Shown: positions 47,401 through 60,434 of the stretch, in pieces | Position numbering within the stretch: the stretch's first letter is position 1 | Layout of the letters: every line of letters begins with the position of its first letter | Source of the DNA: Litoditis marina | Lineage: Eukaryota; Nematoda; Chromadorea; Rhabditida; Rhabditidae | Assembly (NCBI GenBank): GCA_964036275.1 | Contig: OZ038438.1 | Coordinates: 17,551,918 to 17,615,917, forward strand | DNA: 64,000 bases | Reading direction: 5' to 3' | The notes under the pieces: generated by a model | Databases searched by the model: none | Seen by the model: only the letters and a program-made list of their open reading frames with translations | Told to the model about the DNA's origin: nothing | Position numbers and translations under genes: made by a program

Positions 47401-50400
47401 GAATGTTTAATGTAATTTTTTAGGATCTGTACATGTACTAGTCCATACAGAGTACGGGTATAGTTCTCACTCTGATTGCTGGACGAGGCGTGTGGAATGG
47501 TTCTCTTCTGATATTCTTTCCGAACCTCTTTCATGGCTTCCGAATAAGCCTGGTCAGCAGAAGCCGGTCTGTACCGGCGTGGCTGAAAATCACTGAGTAG
47601 GTCAATTCTTCGCTAGAGTATCACTATGAAAACAGCGTACGGCAGTATTATGTTTACCCGATTTTCTACTTTTTTTCGGAAGTTTACTTCCTCTTACAAA
47701 CATATAGAAGATAAACATAGCTGAGTTGTAGTTCAAGTTCGATAAGTGTCATGATTTACGAATTTTGACCAAAAAGTAGAGGGATCAAATTCCAAACACA
47801 GTGCGACGGGATAACATACACCGTACATGCCGGCTACAAGGAACGAACCCTATAACGCCGCTACGGTAATCTCAAGATAAATATGCATTTCCCAACTACA
47901 ATTGACAGAATATATTTCTGGACAGTTTGCCTGTTTAAAAATAACTGTTTACCTTGTTCACTATGGTTTTAGCTCTTGCCGCGTAAACAAGCGTGTTGTA
48001 CGTTTCTTCGTAATGCCCACTGGCTGCGGTCACATGAGCGATCATACAGGTACGAGCGTTGCCACCTCAAATGCACAAATGCAAAAACTAAATACAGTTC
48101 TCACTCTAAGATGGGTGGATTGCCATTTAAAAGAGCAATTATATATAAATGAAAAACCTGGATGTGGTATATTGGGTGCCAAATTTACTAATTTTTGTCT
48201 CTTGCCGGAATTTAACCTGCGAGCGAAAGATTCGTGGTAGGGCGCTAACCACTGCGCTATTAGAGTACACAACTCACAAGTTTTAAAATCGACCGTCCCG
48301 CTGTAAGAGCTAGGCACGTGCGTTAAATTTCCGTCTTTATATTTTCAAGAAAGACTAATAAAACATAATTTGTTAGAAAGTTAGTCATTCTCTATTTTAG
48401 CCCACACCGTTTTTTCAAAGATCCCATGGGCGAGATCAGTTTATTGCGATTTTTTCCTATATAATGTTTCCGATATACGGGTGTTTGAATATTTCATTGA
48501 ATTTCGTCTTTAGGTCCATTGTTTCACTCACCGAGCGAGTCTTTCAGCAATCGAGTCAACTTGCTATCGCGATAGTTCACGTATTTTCCTTTGCTGCCTG
48601 AATGATGTTGGGTGAAAATGAAACAACAAATATAATAACAGACATAATAACAGCAACCAACTGGTGAGTATCAATATTGTACTAGGTACCTGTACTGAGA
48701 GAATTGATGACATTTCCCAAAGCGAGAAGTGATCGGTTGATGGCCGCGCCTTCTATCAAACGTTGCCCACGGTTCTGAAACTCACCTACAATCGTGTAAC
48801 AGTGTAGTTCAGGTTCGCTCATCAGTAGTTCAGCTCCAGTTTTTTTTCTGATTTGAAAAGAAAACTAATGAATGAACGAGCTTCGTCGGTTTAAGTTCAC
48901 ATATGCATATATTTCGTAATTAAATTAATATATTTTGTATTTCTTAGATTGTTGAGTCATGGTTTTTGAGCCAAATTGAAATTTGTGCTTGATTCTTTAC
49001 GCGAAATGGTAGAGTTCTAAATCAGTTATACACTTGGTACAATTCTTCGTCGAGCGTGAGAGATTATAGAGACAAATATTCGAATCCATGTGTATGCTCA
49101 CATTAGTATTGGATGCTCTTTCTGAGCCGGCCAAATCAATCATGAACAGCTTTGAGTATGGTCGATTGTTGCGCATCAGCGTAACCTGAAAGTAGTGAAA
49201 CTCTGATGTCACTCAAAAGTAAGTTTGGAATTGCTCTACTGAGAATATTTTCAAATGATCAGATTTCATTAACGTTATCCGATCATACCTAGTCATATTC
49301 AACACGAAATGGTAGCCAGCTCGATCGAAAAGCGTATGAAACACACGTGATCCCAACGTGAGAGTATGCTAATAGTATGTGCAATGGTAAAACATATTTT
49401 CCAATAATAACATTATTATCCAGTGTATTACTAGTAATTGAATATAACATGTGCTCGCACCTGAAGCAAGGCATGACTTCTGGAGGACGTTTTATTTGCC
49501 TCAGTAGCTTCCTGGGTGCGTCTTAAATTCCCTTCTTGAAGTATTTGCATGATCTGAATAGATGGAACACATTTTTTTAAAGACGTTTTCAGTTGAGGTA
49601 GTTTTGATGGAAAGATACGAGATAGTTGTTGCAGTTACGGTTCCAATATAAAGATCTGTTTTCCATTTCTAATCAGCTTTCCCTATAACTGCAGACTTTT
49701 CCCTATCATTACTGATTTCAACTAGTATTTCCCTTGAATAACAGTTTAGGAGCTAGTCAAGACCGAAGTAGTTTGAATGTGGCCACCAAAGTAGACGTAT
49801 TGAACAGCCACACAGAATTGACCACGAAACAGTACCCTATTCAGGTTTGGCGCTCTGACAGATGAGAGTCCTGGAACTTGAATATTTCCTTTCTCGTCTT
49901 CCATGAGATCCAACATGCCGGCGCTCGGATTGAGCAGATCGCGAATTACCTCGTTGTACAGTTCCTGAACGGAGACAAGATGACAAGCGTGGTTATTTCC
50001 AACCTAACTCCCGGTTCGCTCAGAGCAACAACTCTATAAACACATCCAATTTATAACGTACAAATATATATAACTCTCACCAAGTATGATAGCTGGACTT
50101 GGAATTCATCCATGCTTATCTTCTCATACAAACTTTTTGTAAGCAATGTCATGACTCCGGGTCTGTCCTTTGTTCCTATCATCGTGTAAGTTTTGCCAGA
50201 ACCTGAAGAGCAGTACAATGATCACAACATTGGCACGTCCATGAACTATCCGACTGTGTGTTTTGAAAAAAAATCAGAATTTACTACGAAACCGCGTTCG
50301 AAGTTTGTGTGGGTTGCAATCTTCATCAACTCTAAACCAGGTTTTACAATTGCAAGTATTTCGTATTGAGAGTTCTACCTGTGGCTCCATAGGCGAAAAC

Positions 50401-50915
50401 CGTTGCATTGTAACCTGCGACCACAGAGTCTATCATCGGTCCTGTTGTGGCCGCGTGAACATCTTCCTTCAAAACTGGGTTGAAGAAGTATAAATCAAAG
50501 TGTGTTGCTCGATTGCTCGGATTCAAGTATGTATGGTCAGTGTAATGTATTAGGCGATTAATCACCTTTGCGGTGACTATACCAGATAACAAAACTTAGT
50601 TCTGTGTTTATGCACATGAGCATTTTTAAGTTTTCGCCAAAACGCACCGAAAGCAAACTGAAAACACAGCTAGTGAGATTTTTCCCGCGAAGCGTTTTGT
50701 TTTAAAAGGAAGCGGTCAGAAGATATTAAAACACAGTGAGTAACTGCTGCAATTAATGACATAGGCTGTGATAAAGGTCATTCGTGTAATACGGCAAAAC
50801 TTGCCTGAGAAGAAGTGGGACCGAAAGCAGCATCGAATGAGAACTGTCTTTCATGTTGCCGATTCTGCCGCAGTATATTGTTCTCGTACTTTTCTGGATC
50901 TACCAGCAAGAATCT
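44420..50915 (-). CDS. klp-13: kinesin-8 family motor (KIF19/KLP-13-like), N-terminal exon not found
   Basis: Seventeen exons keep frame over 680 residues: 50805-50915, 50379-50466, 50081-50202, 49836-49964, 49461-49553, 49102-49185, 48690-48774, 48532-48597, 47953-48065, 47471-47582, 47136-47251, 46764-46849, 46396-46546, 45482-45653, 45173-45295, 44964-45105 and 44420-44669. Motor signatures run in order: P-loop GATGSGKTYTM, ELYNEVIRDLLNPS, switch I NKTSSRSHALLQ, switch II MIDLAGSERAS, NRSLLALGNVINSLS, YRDSKLTRLLKDSLGGN and TLVYAARAK. Loop and neck spacing fit kinesin-8. Coiled-coil segments follow the motor (ENRASQLVEQRRKVENALRK). The first strand of the motor (VRVRP-type) should lie further upstream but was not seen. 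The intron after 50805-50915 appears to use a GC donor. Kinesin-8 motors walk to microtubule plus ends and control their length. Confidence 0.93.
48150..48320 (-). repeat. tRNA-derived SINE-like repeat, copy 2
   Basis: On the minus strand, TAGCGCAGTGG (A box) is followed by a decayed B box (GGTTAAATTCC) and then AAGAGACAAAAATTAGTAAATT and GGCACCC, matching the tail of copies 1 and 3. It lies in a kinesin intron. Confidence 0.65.
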
Positions 50916-53527
50916 CTGCAACTCGTATTCATCTCTACCATTTCTCTTGTGATTCATAGTTGGAAAACGAAGATAAAAAGTAGTAAAACAAAGACACTTT
51001 TAGTTTAAAAAGTACCCAATGTTATGGGTACACGGTTGACGGTCCAAACAAGTTTAAAGATTCTTCGTCTAAAAGTTCTTGTTAATTATATCATAATATT
51101 AGGATAACAATAGAATAATTTATTACCAATTGCCATTAATTACTGATGCGGAGCCTGACCGCCCCTTACAATTTTCTCCTGAGTATATTATGAAAAGGAA
51201 GGATGAGAATGAATGGAAAGTACAAACCTATATGTTAAAATGATTCTGATTCTTAGCAAAAACTGATTTAGTCAACAAGTACCGTCGCGATCGGAAGTCG
51301 CAAAAATGGCAGTACACCCAACTATACCTGGTAATAATGTGAAATATTGATTTCTAGAGGTTCGAAAACGTACACATTCTGCCAAAATATATTAAAGAAT
51401 ATATTTTCGCCGTTAATTCTGAGTTGCATATGTTCTGGGCTGTTCTAAGAGAACAAAAATAAATGTATTTTACCTGGGTGTCCAGTTGAAATACACATTG
51501 GAAATGTCGTTTACTCTTCTCACTTTCGTTAATTGGTCTGACACGAACGACTACCTAAATTGTAAGGAGTTGTTGACTGAGAACTTAATTCAGAAATTTT
51601 TTTGCATATACGCTGCAATTTATATGTCCCCACAAGAAAAACTTGAAAATCACTTTTCCGCTCATCGTTGTGTATTTTACTCCGATGCATCAGATATTAT
51701 ACTGTGAATCGCTGATAAACGAATATTGCATCAACCATGTGTGAAACCACACCGCCAAGTACATGCAAACATGATTCAAGACCGTATACACAAATTCGTT
51801 AAAATCAAAATTGTGCAAATAGTGTGGTGTGCACGAAATCGGTAGATCCTGAAATGTGTACATATAAAGTACACAAATGTAGTACTACGGAAAATGTGTA
51901 CAAGCACAAATTCTTTACCACGAATATTGTGCATAATCCCTAATTTAACGCTTAAAGCACAAAAAACCAGCTAAAAACCGAATAGGTTCACATGGACACA
52001 CCAAAATTCTAATAAATTCATGCATTTCTGGAGGTTTACACATTTTTTTAACTAAGAGTTTTGAGGAATCTATTAATCCACTTTTCCGGTTCTATCAATT
52101 TTGTGTCACCAAGTTCGATAGGTGTATACATCAATATTTTACGTACATCCTGTTTTTCCAGTTGATTTTACGTGTGCAAGGTTTTTGAATACACGTCAAA
52201 AGAAAAAATTCTTTCGTGACAAACGATGTGTATTTTGCACAACATTTTCGAAAAATGTGTGTATTTTTCGGATTTAGTGTGGTCATATATATTGCAGCGT
52301 CTTATATCCTATGCCGTTGAGATTCCGAAGAAGCTATTGGGGGTAAAAAGACCCGTCTTTGTTCAGATATGGGAAGAATGTGTTCATCACATTGTAGCCG
52401 CCACTATGTGCTCAACAGTTCTTGATGCTTCAATTGTTCGTTGTTTTGGTGGTTGGGCAAGCGTTTTTTAAACCAAATCATGATTTTAAGTTTAAGTGAA
52501 TAATATTTTCTGGTTATCGATGGATATTACTGTAAGGAAGAACGAAAAAAAAAACCAAATTCTTGTTGGAAGAAAATTTATTGGTATTTAACCCGTTAAC
52601 CAGCTTTATGAAGGATGTCTGCAACACCATTTTAACACCATACTGGTTTCATCATTTGGAACTGTGTTTGAACAAAATTTATACTACTAGAGTTGTTACA
52701 AACCCGTCTGACTGATTTGAGCGGAGCTTTGTACATATAATGTGATATGCAGTATAAAAAGAAGGGTATTCTTTATTTCAAAACTTAATCACGTTGTCTA
52801 CACGTGGAGTACTTAATTACACAAGTCAACAGATATTTCTTGTAATTTTGAAAAATGTAGTTACTGAGAAACTCAGATAAGAAAATTGGTAATAATCAAA
52901 TACTGAATTACCGCCTAAAATAGTTATTTGTTCTCGTTCTACTAGTGACATCATAGTTTGTAATTACATCATGATGAATTTTTGAGAAATTAATTTTAAA
53001 CCGCTATCACAACTTAAACAACTGTTATCATTATGGCATAACTCAAATTTGATCACCCCCTATCAAACTATCAAATATTGATCATATTTATGCACAGGAC
53101 TACATGTTAACCAATTTTAGGTTTGATGGTGTTGAACTGTTCCATATTGCCTATATCAGTGCAAATTAGCTGTATGTTCGTATGTTTAGAAGATCATTGC
53201 CTTACTCATTGATGAGACATTATCGGAGGACCGCCAATAAGACAAAGGCGACAGTATAGTAGTGTTTCATATTAGTTTTATACCGAGAATGAAAACAGAC
53301 TTCTCGACAGTTATACACAATTCAGTATTCAATAGTTCACGTTCCAAGTTTCACTCTTCACATCACAATCTTACATAGTGGTGATCTGTGACTGATCTCA
53401 AAATCTTTTTCGAAATTCCGTGATGTAAAGTCTATTTCATTATTCGAAGAAAAGCCCGAATATAGTTTTGCTAAGCCTCGCAGCTATAGTGCACTGCTCT
53501 CTGCTTTTGGAAATGGAAGCATAAGAA
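50916..53527. other. upstream region of the kinesin gene
   Basis: It should contain the missing first motor exon and promoter of the kinesin, but no VRVRP-type frame was found. It is A+T-rich. A possible exon start (MNHKRNGRDEYELQ) abuts 50915 but is not conserved-looking. Confidence 0.4.
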
Positions 53528-54199
53528 CTCTGAACTCCCTGGGACTGGGACGTCGTAGCAGTCGACCGTCCGGGACGCGATGTTTACGCGTCCCAGACGG
53601 TTTGACTGCTACGGTCCCAGACGGTTAGTCAGGATCAGCCGGGCCAGCGCGGCCCCAGACCATTTCGAAATTTAATTGATTAATAATATTACTGATTCAC
53701 TCCGAAACAACCGCATTCATTTGGTAGTATATTTTCTATTCATGTTTCATTCATGTTTATATACATTAATCCTGCTATTCATGAAGCGAAAAATTCTACG
53801 CGGAATTGTGGACGATAGTAAGATTTAAGTTACTATAACTTAAATCTCAATGCTAATTCTTTTTGAAAAAAATACACTTTTTTCAAATGAATATGCACAA
53901 GCATGTTTTCTCTTCAGCACCTAATCGAAGTGAGCACTTCTTTCGTGTGTCAGAGCGGCTTTTAACCTAGCTCGAATGAACTAAATTGACTGAGTTGCGC
54001 AGAGTGGCACCTCTAGCACGTACGTATCTAATTCTGGCCGGACCGCTGATTACTTCACGAGTGGCAACACAGCTATCATTGCGAGTGCAACGACGTCTGC
54101 TACGTTGAGTAATTTGACCCGTACGTCGTCTGCTACCAAGCTAAAATGCGGGTTTTTTTGCGTGACTGCTACGACGTCCCAGTCCCAGGGAGTTCAGAG
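53528..54199. mobile_element. MITE with about 37-bp terminal inverted repeats
   Basis: It begins CTCTGAACTCCCTGGGACTG and ends CAGTCCCAGGGAGTTCAGAG. The inverted match continues inward through GACGTCGTAGCAGTC. The interior has repeated CCCAGACGGTT motifs and no transposase frame. Confidence 0.85.
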
Positions 54200-55219
54200 A
54201 ACTTACCTTTGTGTACTACCTGCAATTACGTTTTGTGCACTAGTTTTTTTTTCTCAATTGTGTTTTCGTTGAGGTCAGCTATTAACAAAAGTACTGCTTA
54301 GTTAATTGAAGTCAGGTACAAATGGAGGGTATAATCGGAAAAGTACATGTGTAATTTTGATGGGCAGTGCTGAAAAATGACCTGAAATTGTTTTTCAGAA
54401 ACAAACCACAGACATATTTTTGTTATGAGTGAGAGCGAAAATTGTTGATTATAAATCAGAATATTTTATTGTTTTATTTTCTGTCACTTAGTTATCCTAG
54501 CTTGACTCGATGTTAACTCTTTTCAAATTTTATTTACTTTTCTGAGAGTCAGTTCACATGTTTTTATGAGAGTATGTTACACATTGACTGTAACTGCAAT
54601 TTGTGTATGTACCATTGAACTTAAGCGGTTTTGAGTACTGGAAAAATGGCGTCGAGCAAAAAGGAACAATCTGATTTTGAAAAAAATAACATTTCCTGAA
54701 ATTTCGCCCAAATATAAAACTACTACCTTCAATTTAAGATCGTGCTTGTGCTTTAACGGCTTAACCAGGTCCACTTTAAAAGGATTACGGTAGTTTCAAT
54801 AGAGAAGAAACTTTTGACAAGAGCTCTATCTTTGTATATTATACGAGAAGCTTTTTTACTTTTTTTGAGAGAATTTCAAATTTGAAACTGGAAATAAATT
54901 GCGTTTTTAACAATAACAACCGTTTGACACTGTGGAAACCATCCAGTAAAACCCGTTTGTAGTTTTTTTTGTCTAATGTATTAGATCGACCTGTTTTTTT
55001 GTTGCTAAAATCGTTAGTATTATTCAATATCAGTATAAGTAAGCAGCAAACATGTATATGAAAAAGTAGAAAATTCATTTGTGTGAGTGCCAGAGTTATG
55101 TTATGTACAAGGTTGTGCATGAAGGGTGGAGCGACAGTTGGTCAGTGTAAACAATGACCTTGCCCCTTCCTCTCGGTTACTCACTCTAACTTCCGTTTAA
55201 CTTTCCAACTATCCATAAA

Positions 55220-55345
55220 CTGTTAGTCAATTGCACAGTCACGTGAAACATGTTAAGCACAGCAAAACTCAGGAACGTGCAATTATAAAGTGCACGATTC
55301 CTCATTAGAATGCTAAATTTACGTTACTATTCAATTGACTTTTAG
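55220..55345. mobile_element. about 130-bp dispersed repeat, copy 2
   Basis: Same family as 44338-44470 and 60237-60357. This copy retains CAATTGCACAGTCACGTGAA at its left and TATTCAATTGACTTTTAGTA at its right. Confidence 0.75.
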
Positions 55346-57395
55346 TATAGCAACTGGTAGCATCTATTTAAAAGTATTTTCGGTCATTTGGTGGTATGTG
55401 TATGTACAGCACCTGCTGTTAATTAGTATGATTGAGATCTATGTCTATGAAATGAATGTTCTTAGTCTAAAAATTGGTGGTTACTGACTCACCGAGAGTT
55501 GTGAGGCGGTCATTCTTCCTCATCGAACATGGCGTTAACAAGTGTCCGTAAAGTTCCGTTTCTCAAGTCAAACCCCCCACCCTTTTTGTGTTGCCAAGTA
55601 ACAGGGGAAATGGCTTCAAAACGCGCGCCATTGCAGTTAGATTCGCGTGATTGGACCGCTCGCGTCGCTTCGCCACTGAGCTGTTGAGCAATTGACGTCA
55701 GTCAGCGTGCGGCAGATTTGAGATGGGACCTGAATAAACTATTGATTGTAGCCCTCACGGCGCCTGGACCTAGAGTCATATTCGCAGATTCCATGTGTAC
55801 ATCATTTGATAGAGCACATCCTGAGAATACTCTTGAAAACACGTTATATATTGACACATTAACTACTTTCGCTGACTTTTTCATGAAGTTTCCTACCTAC
55901 TGATAACTTCCTACCGGTCGCACGATAAGGCGATAACTAGCGATTTTCACACATTGAAACAACACTTATAGTGATAATGAGAGATAATATTGTTAACATA
56001 CAAAACAAATCAACTTCAAATTGTTATTATAGTACAACTTGTAATGCATTTCTTGATCGTGATTTACGATTTTCTCTGTACAACTGCATTATGTATTGGA
56101 ACCTGTCTTTCTCGGTTTTATTAGTTTCATGTTTCTCTAGTGTCCAAAAATGGAGAATGAGATACACCTCTAATCCTGTCTTTTCCAGACTCATTAAACA
56201 TGAATTTTTCATTTTCCGTTTGGATTTGTACCTTGTTCGAACAGTTGTGTCGTATCTGAATATGATTGTAATGCGCTTATGACTATTGAAATGCGCCAAC
56301 TATATTGACGTATTCCCACAGCACTGAATTTCAAAACGTTACAACTTCAACAACAATATGTTAGCACCAAACCAATAACAATCATTTCATGATTCCAATC
56401 GTACAAATCTGATTATGAATATATGATCTCGCAAGGATTAGAGTAGTAGTTTTATGTGTGTGATACCTTACTCTAAAGTTAGTAACAAGTGACGACTGTA
56501 GTCATCCTAAATCAGAGAGTGCTCTCGTCTTCTGCAACATACTTCACTTGCATTGATTCTCTTAGCAGCTCCCCTCGAAATGCCTACTTCCGCTCCATTC
56601 TCATCGTATTTGCTTGGAGAATGTTTGAAATGTTTGCCTTTCACACTTTGGAAATTGCAAATGGTGATCGATGCGGGCCCGTGCATTGATTGAACCCGTT
56701 TATGAACTGGATTGAGATATTGCCTGTGTCGTAGCGTAACTGATATGCATAAAGTGATCAATAATGACACCTTGTTGGAGCAGTCGTGTCGTACTAAGTG
56801 GGCGTTTTCTGAACCAATTCCCTTAATCGAAAATGTTTTTCAATTCCCTCAATCAAAAATGCTTTTTTTTCCTGGGAAAACTTGATTCCACTGTTTGTGA
56901 TATATAGTGATGTACCTCATTGGCATGCCGTTCTTTGTCTACCACGAATTGCTCAATGATTCGTCTCTGGTTCATCTCAAAACTGTTCTTATCTGGGTTG
57001 TGTTCTGCCGAGTCTTTCCGTGTGTTGTAACAAGAGAATATGCTCATCTACCTCTCATTCATATTGTAAAGTTGCATTATTAGTGCAAGTATTCGGCACC
57101 ACTTCCACTTGCAGGGTTTTCTCCGTATAAGGGTAAGCTACCAGTTGATAATCGTTGCTTTCGTCTGTTAATCTGAATTTTGCTCAAAGTTTTGTGATAA
57201 CGTGAGCATCAATAAATACTCTACCTATTTTCCGAAAAAGTTCAATAGCAGATCCATTAAGGCTTGCGAACTAATTCAATCTAGACAACATTAACTTGAC
57301 GGCACCTTAGCTATGGCTCTGATGAACCAAATAATTGCAATAATTGCTTTCAGATTTTCATTTCAACTCTTGTATTGGAAACCTGGACCAAACTA

Positions 57396-57853
57396 TTAAA
57401 CGTCGAAACACTCTAAATAGGTAAAGATACGAAAAGTGTTTTTGACCGAAACTAACTTCACGATTGCTAACATTTCTCACTTTACACATTTGTCCTACAT
57501 AGTGATTGTCACACAGATGTTTTCGAAATAGATGTCGAATGCATATTGTAATGAATGAGGGCCATAGGAAGCTAAAATCTTCATAAAAACGAGTATGAAG
57601 TCTTGCTCAATTCCTACTGGGAGTCCACGTGAGAATCAGAACGACTCAACCAAACAAAACGGATCACATTTTCAGTCAAGTTTCGTTTTTTATGACACGG
57701 AATTCCCTGTTACAGTATTAAACGTCGAAACACTCTAAATAGGTAAAGATACAGAAATTCATCTAGCAATTTTTGCGTTTTTGACCGAAACTAACTTCAC
57801 GATTGCTAACATTTCTCACTTTACACATTTGTCCTACATAGTGATTGTCACAC
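57396..57853. repeat. direct duplication of about 120-140 bp
   Basis: ATTAAACGTCGAAACACTCT through GTCCTACATAGTGATTGTCA occurs at 57396-57513 and again at 57717-57853. The two copies are almost identical, except for about 20 extra bases in the second. They lie 315-770 bp upstream of the kin-2 ATG. Confidence 0.92.
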
Positions 57854-58044
57854 GCTCTCACGCGATATAGAGTCTCGTTTTGTTGAATTTAAGTGGGAAT
57901 CATTCTGGCCATGACATAGATGAAGATCTGACCATAATTTGTTCGATATTCTGAAATTTGAAGAAAAAATGGACAAACTCTAGATTTCGCAAATAATCGT
58001 TCTAGAGAGGGAGTGGGGCTCTTTCGGACATCTTCGGTGATAGC

Positions 58045-58075
58045 GCTCTCTCTCTCTCTCCCTCTCTTTCTTTCC

Positions 58076-58110
<35 letters not shown>
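58045..58110. repeat. (CT)n polypyrimidine tract
   Basis: About 66 bases of CT dinucleotides with minor CCCT/TTTC interruptions, ending 57 bases before the kin-2 ATG. Confidence 0.95.
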
Positions 58111-58113
<3 letters not shown>

Positions 58114-58167
58114 TTGTTCTTCACAGCAGAATGTATGGTGATGTGTGAGTTTTAGGTTCTCTTGAAC

Positions 58168-60395
58168 ATGTCGGGTGGAAACGAAGAGGCCCAGTTGGCT
58201 CAATGTCAGGCCTATGTTCAACGTCATAACATCCAACAACTAGTGAAAGAGGCCATCGGTGAGTTATTTTCATTTCTGTACATTCCACTCTCAATCTGAA
58301 TACGGTGACGATCATTTTGGTCAATTAATTCGGGCTCCAGTTGGTCAGGAAAACAAACACAATCAGAAAGTTTCTCGCTAGTCACTTCTACAATATAGTA
58401 TTATGTTTTTAATCAAATGAGAAGCAGAACAAGGGAGTGGGCAGCTGCAATCGGTCAGAAACCGACATGAGTATGACCTATTTCAATTCACTCAATGAAA
58501 CGCGAACCATTACATATTTTCAGTTAGTTCGGAACCATATCCTTCAGTGAACGTATTTAATCATTGAGAAGATGTAGCAATCATGATCAGGTTTCTCTCA
58601 CTACGCAGTGATTGTTTGCAACGTTTATGTTGCCTGAATAATAATAATAATAATATAATAAAAAAAATAATAATATAATAATAATGTTTTCAATTCAAAC
58701 GTTTTTTCAGTTGCTCTTTGTATCCACAAGCCAGAAAACCCCGTATTGTTTCTCAAGGACCATTTCGACAAACTGAACGAGCAGCGAACGCAGGTCGGTC
58801 TTTTTTGAACTGGTTTAAAATTCAGAAAAACATTTCGTTCCGTATCGACCAGGCCGAAGTATCTCAATACGTTACCAACGTATGAATGTGAAAAAAAAGA
58901 AAAAAAAGATATCATGAAAGCATTGAGTACAGAAACATACGTTTCACAACGAAAATAAGAACATATATCAAGAAACATATATTCGAGCCGAACAAAAATG
59001 GTACCAGGATGTACCCCCTTTGTTTCGCTACTCCATTGCTCATTGCTATCGTTCACTTTTACGTGTTCATAACATAGGATTCGGCCCGAGTTCTCTCGTT
59101 TACGAGATGATTTAGTCAATCATTGCATGTGAGTTTTGGTCCGTCAGCTTGGTTACCGAATGAACAAAACTGAAGGTGTGTCTTTAGTCGGTTGCCGTTC
59201 ATCGGGTTTCCAGGTTGTAAACGGCTATATAGTTCTCGCTTAAAGAAAGGCCGAGGTATACTGTATATCTCACTTAGTGCTGTGTAAGAACACATATATA
59301 CGATTCGATTCGTAAGCCGCCTTGGAATAGTCCCATTTGGTATAAGGGTTAGTGTCCGCGCCTCCTAAACTTTTGGGCCTGGTTCGAGTCTCACATGAGG
59401 CAGATATTTTATAAATTTGGCACACACTATAATACTGAAGCATTATATATTTAGCGAGTGAAGTTGAAATCCTCAAAAAGAGTTTTCGAAATTCTATTTC
59501 GTTATTCACGTATGTTAGCATTTCATCTACCGCCTGAATCATTTGTTGAATAGAAAAAAAGTGTGACGTCATAGGCAAATAGCTGTCATTATCAAGGCGA
59601 TGTGTTGAGTTTCACTGCTGCTCCACTCTAGTTATGTTCGACTTGAAGCTATCCTCTCTCACATTGAACTCTGCAAACTTGGTGCGTGTTTTGATCTTCC
59701 GCTTTCTAAACTCGTGATATTAAAGGGGGGCTGCATTGAATGCCGAATGTGGCTTACGGCGTTACCCGAAAAGGCACGAGAGTTAGAGAAGTGCGCGCAA
59801 TCAATATTCATTCGCTCCAAATCATTCTCTGCGTCCCTGACAGTAAGCAAAAGTTTGTGAAATTTGGAAAACAGAACTTTGAATTGGACATTTCAGTAAG
59901 AAAAGAACATATATCGAACTGTCTCAGTTCGATCTTTTATTTGAACATTCATTGCAGCCCCCCTTTAACAGCACTCACGGACTTCACAACCACAAGTGTC
60001 GTTGTCATTTGTGTTACGCTAAGCGTAAGTTGAAGCATATTGCGAACAGATCATAAAAGTGGTCAATTTTCATAGAATTTTTTTTCTGGATGATTGTGCT
60101 CTGCCCTAGTTCATCTTACTATATCTTGAATGAACCGTTTCCCTATAATCAGTTCACAAGCAACTTGAAAATCTCAATTTTCGCTGTGACGCAACCTTAC
60201 TTGAATAAATCAGTTCTCGATCGAATTCAATTTTTATAGTTCTAGCACACTCACGTGAAACCTGTTAAACACAGCAGAACTCAGAAACGTGCGATGATAA
60301 TGTTCCTCATTAGAATGCTAACTTTACGTGACTGTTCAATTGACTAGTATATGTCGGTTACGTAACTCTCTCTCTGTTTCTTTCTCTCTCTCTCA

Positions 60396-60434
<39 letters not shown>

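Larger units (their letters stand above)
54200..58040. other. long intergenic region between kinesin and kin-2
   Basis: No exon was supported. It holds a dispersed repeat at 55220-55345, a TGACGTCA CRE-like site near 55693 and a local duplication at 57396-57853. Confidence 0.45.

Noticed and set aside
47044..47415. 123-codon plus-strand open frame inside the kinesin gene
   Set aside because: It is the antisense shadow of a minus-strand kinesin exon (47136-47251) that restores frame between its neighbours.
55718..55903. 61-codon plus-strand frame near a CRE-like site
   Set aside because: No signal peptide, domain or convincing splice sites. Kept only as part of the intergenic description.
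59640..59687. Second possible alternative first exon of kin-2 (MFDLKLSSLTLNSANL, phase-0 GTGCGT donor)
   Set aside because: Phase fits, but there is no functional motif, compositional signal or trans-splice site strong enough to support it.
59740..60033. 97-codon open frame
   Set aside because: It spans a TTAA-flanked MITE and its flank, with no coding features.
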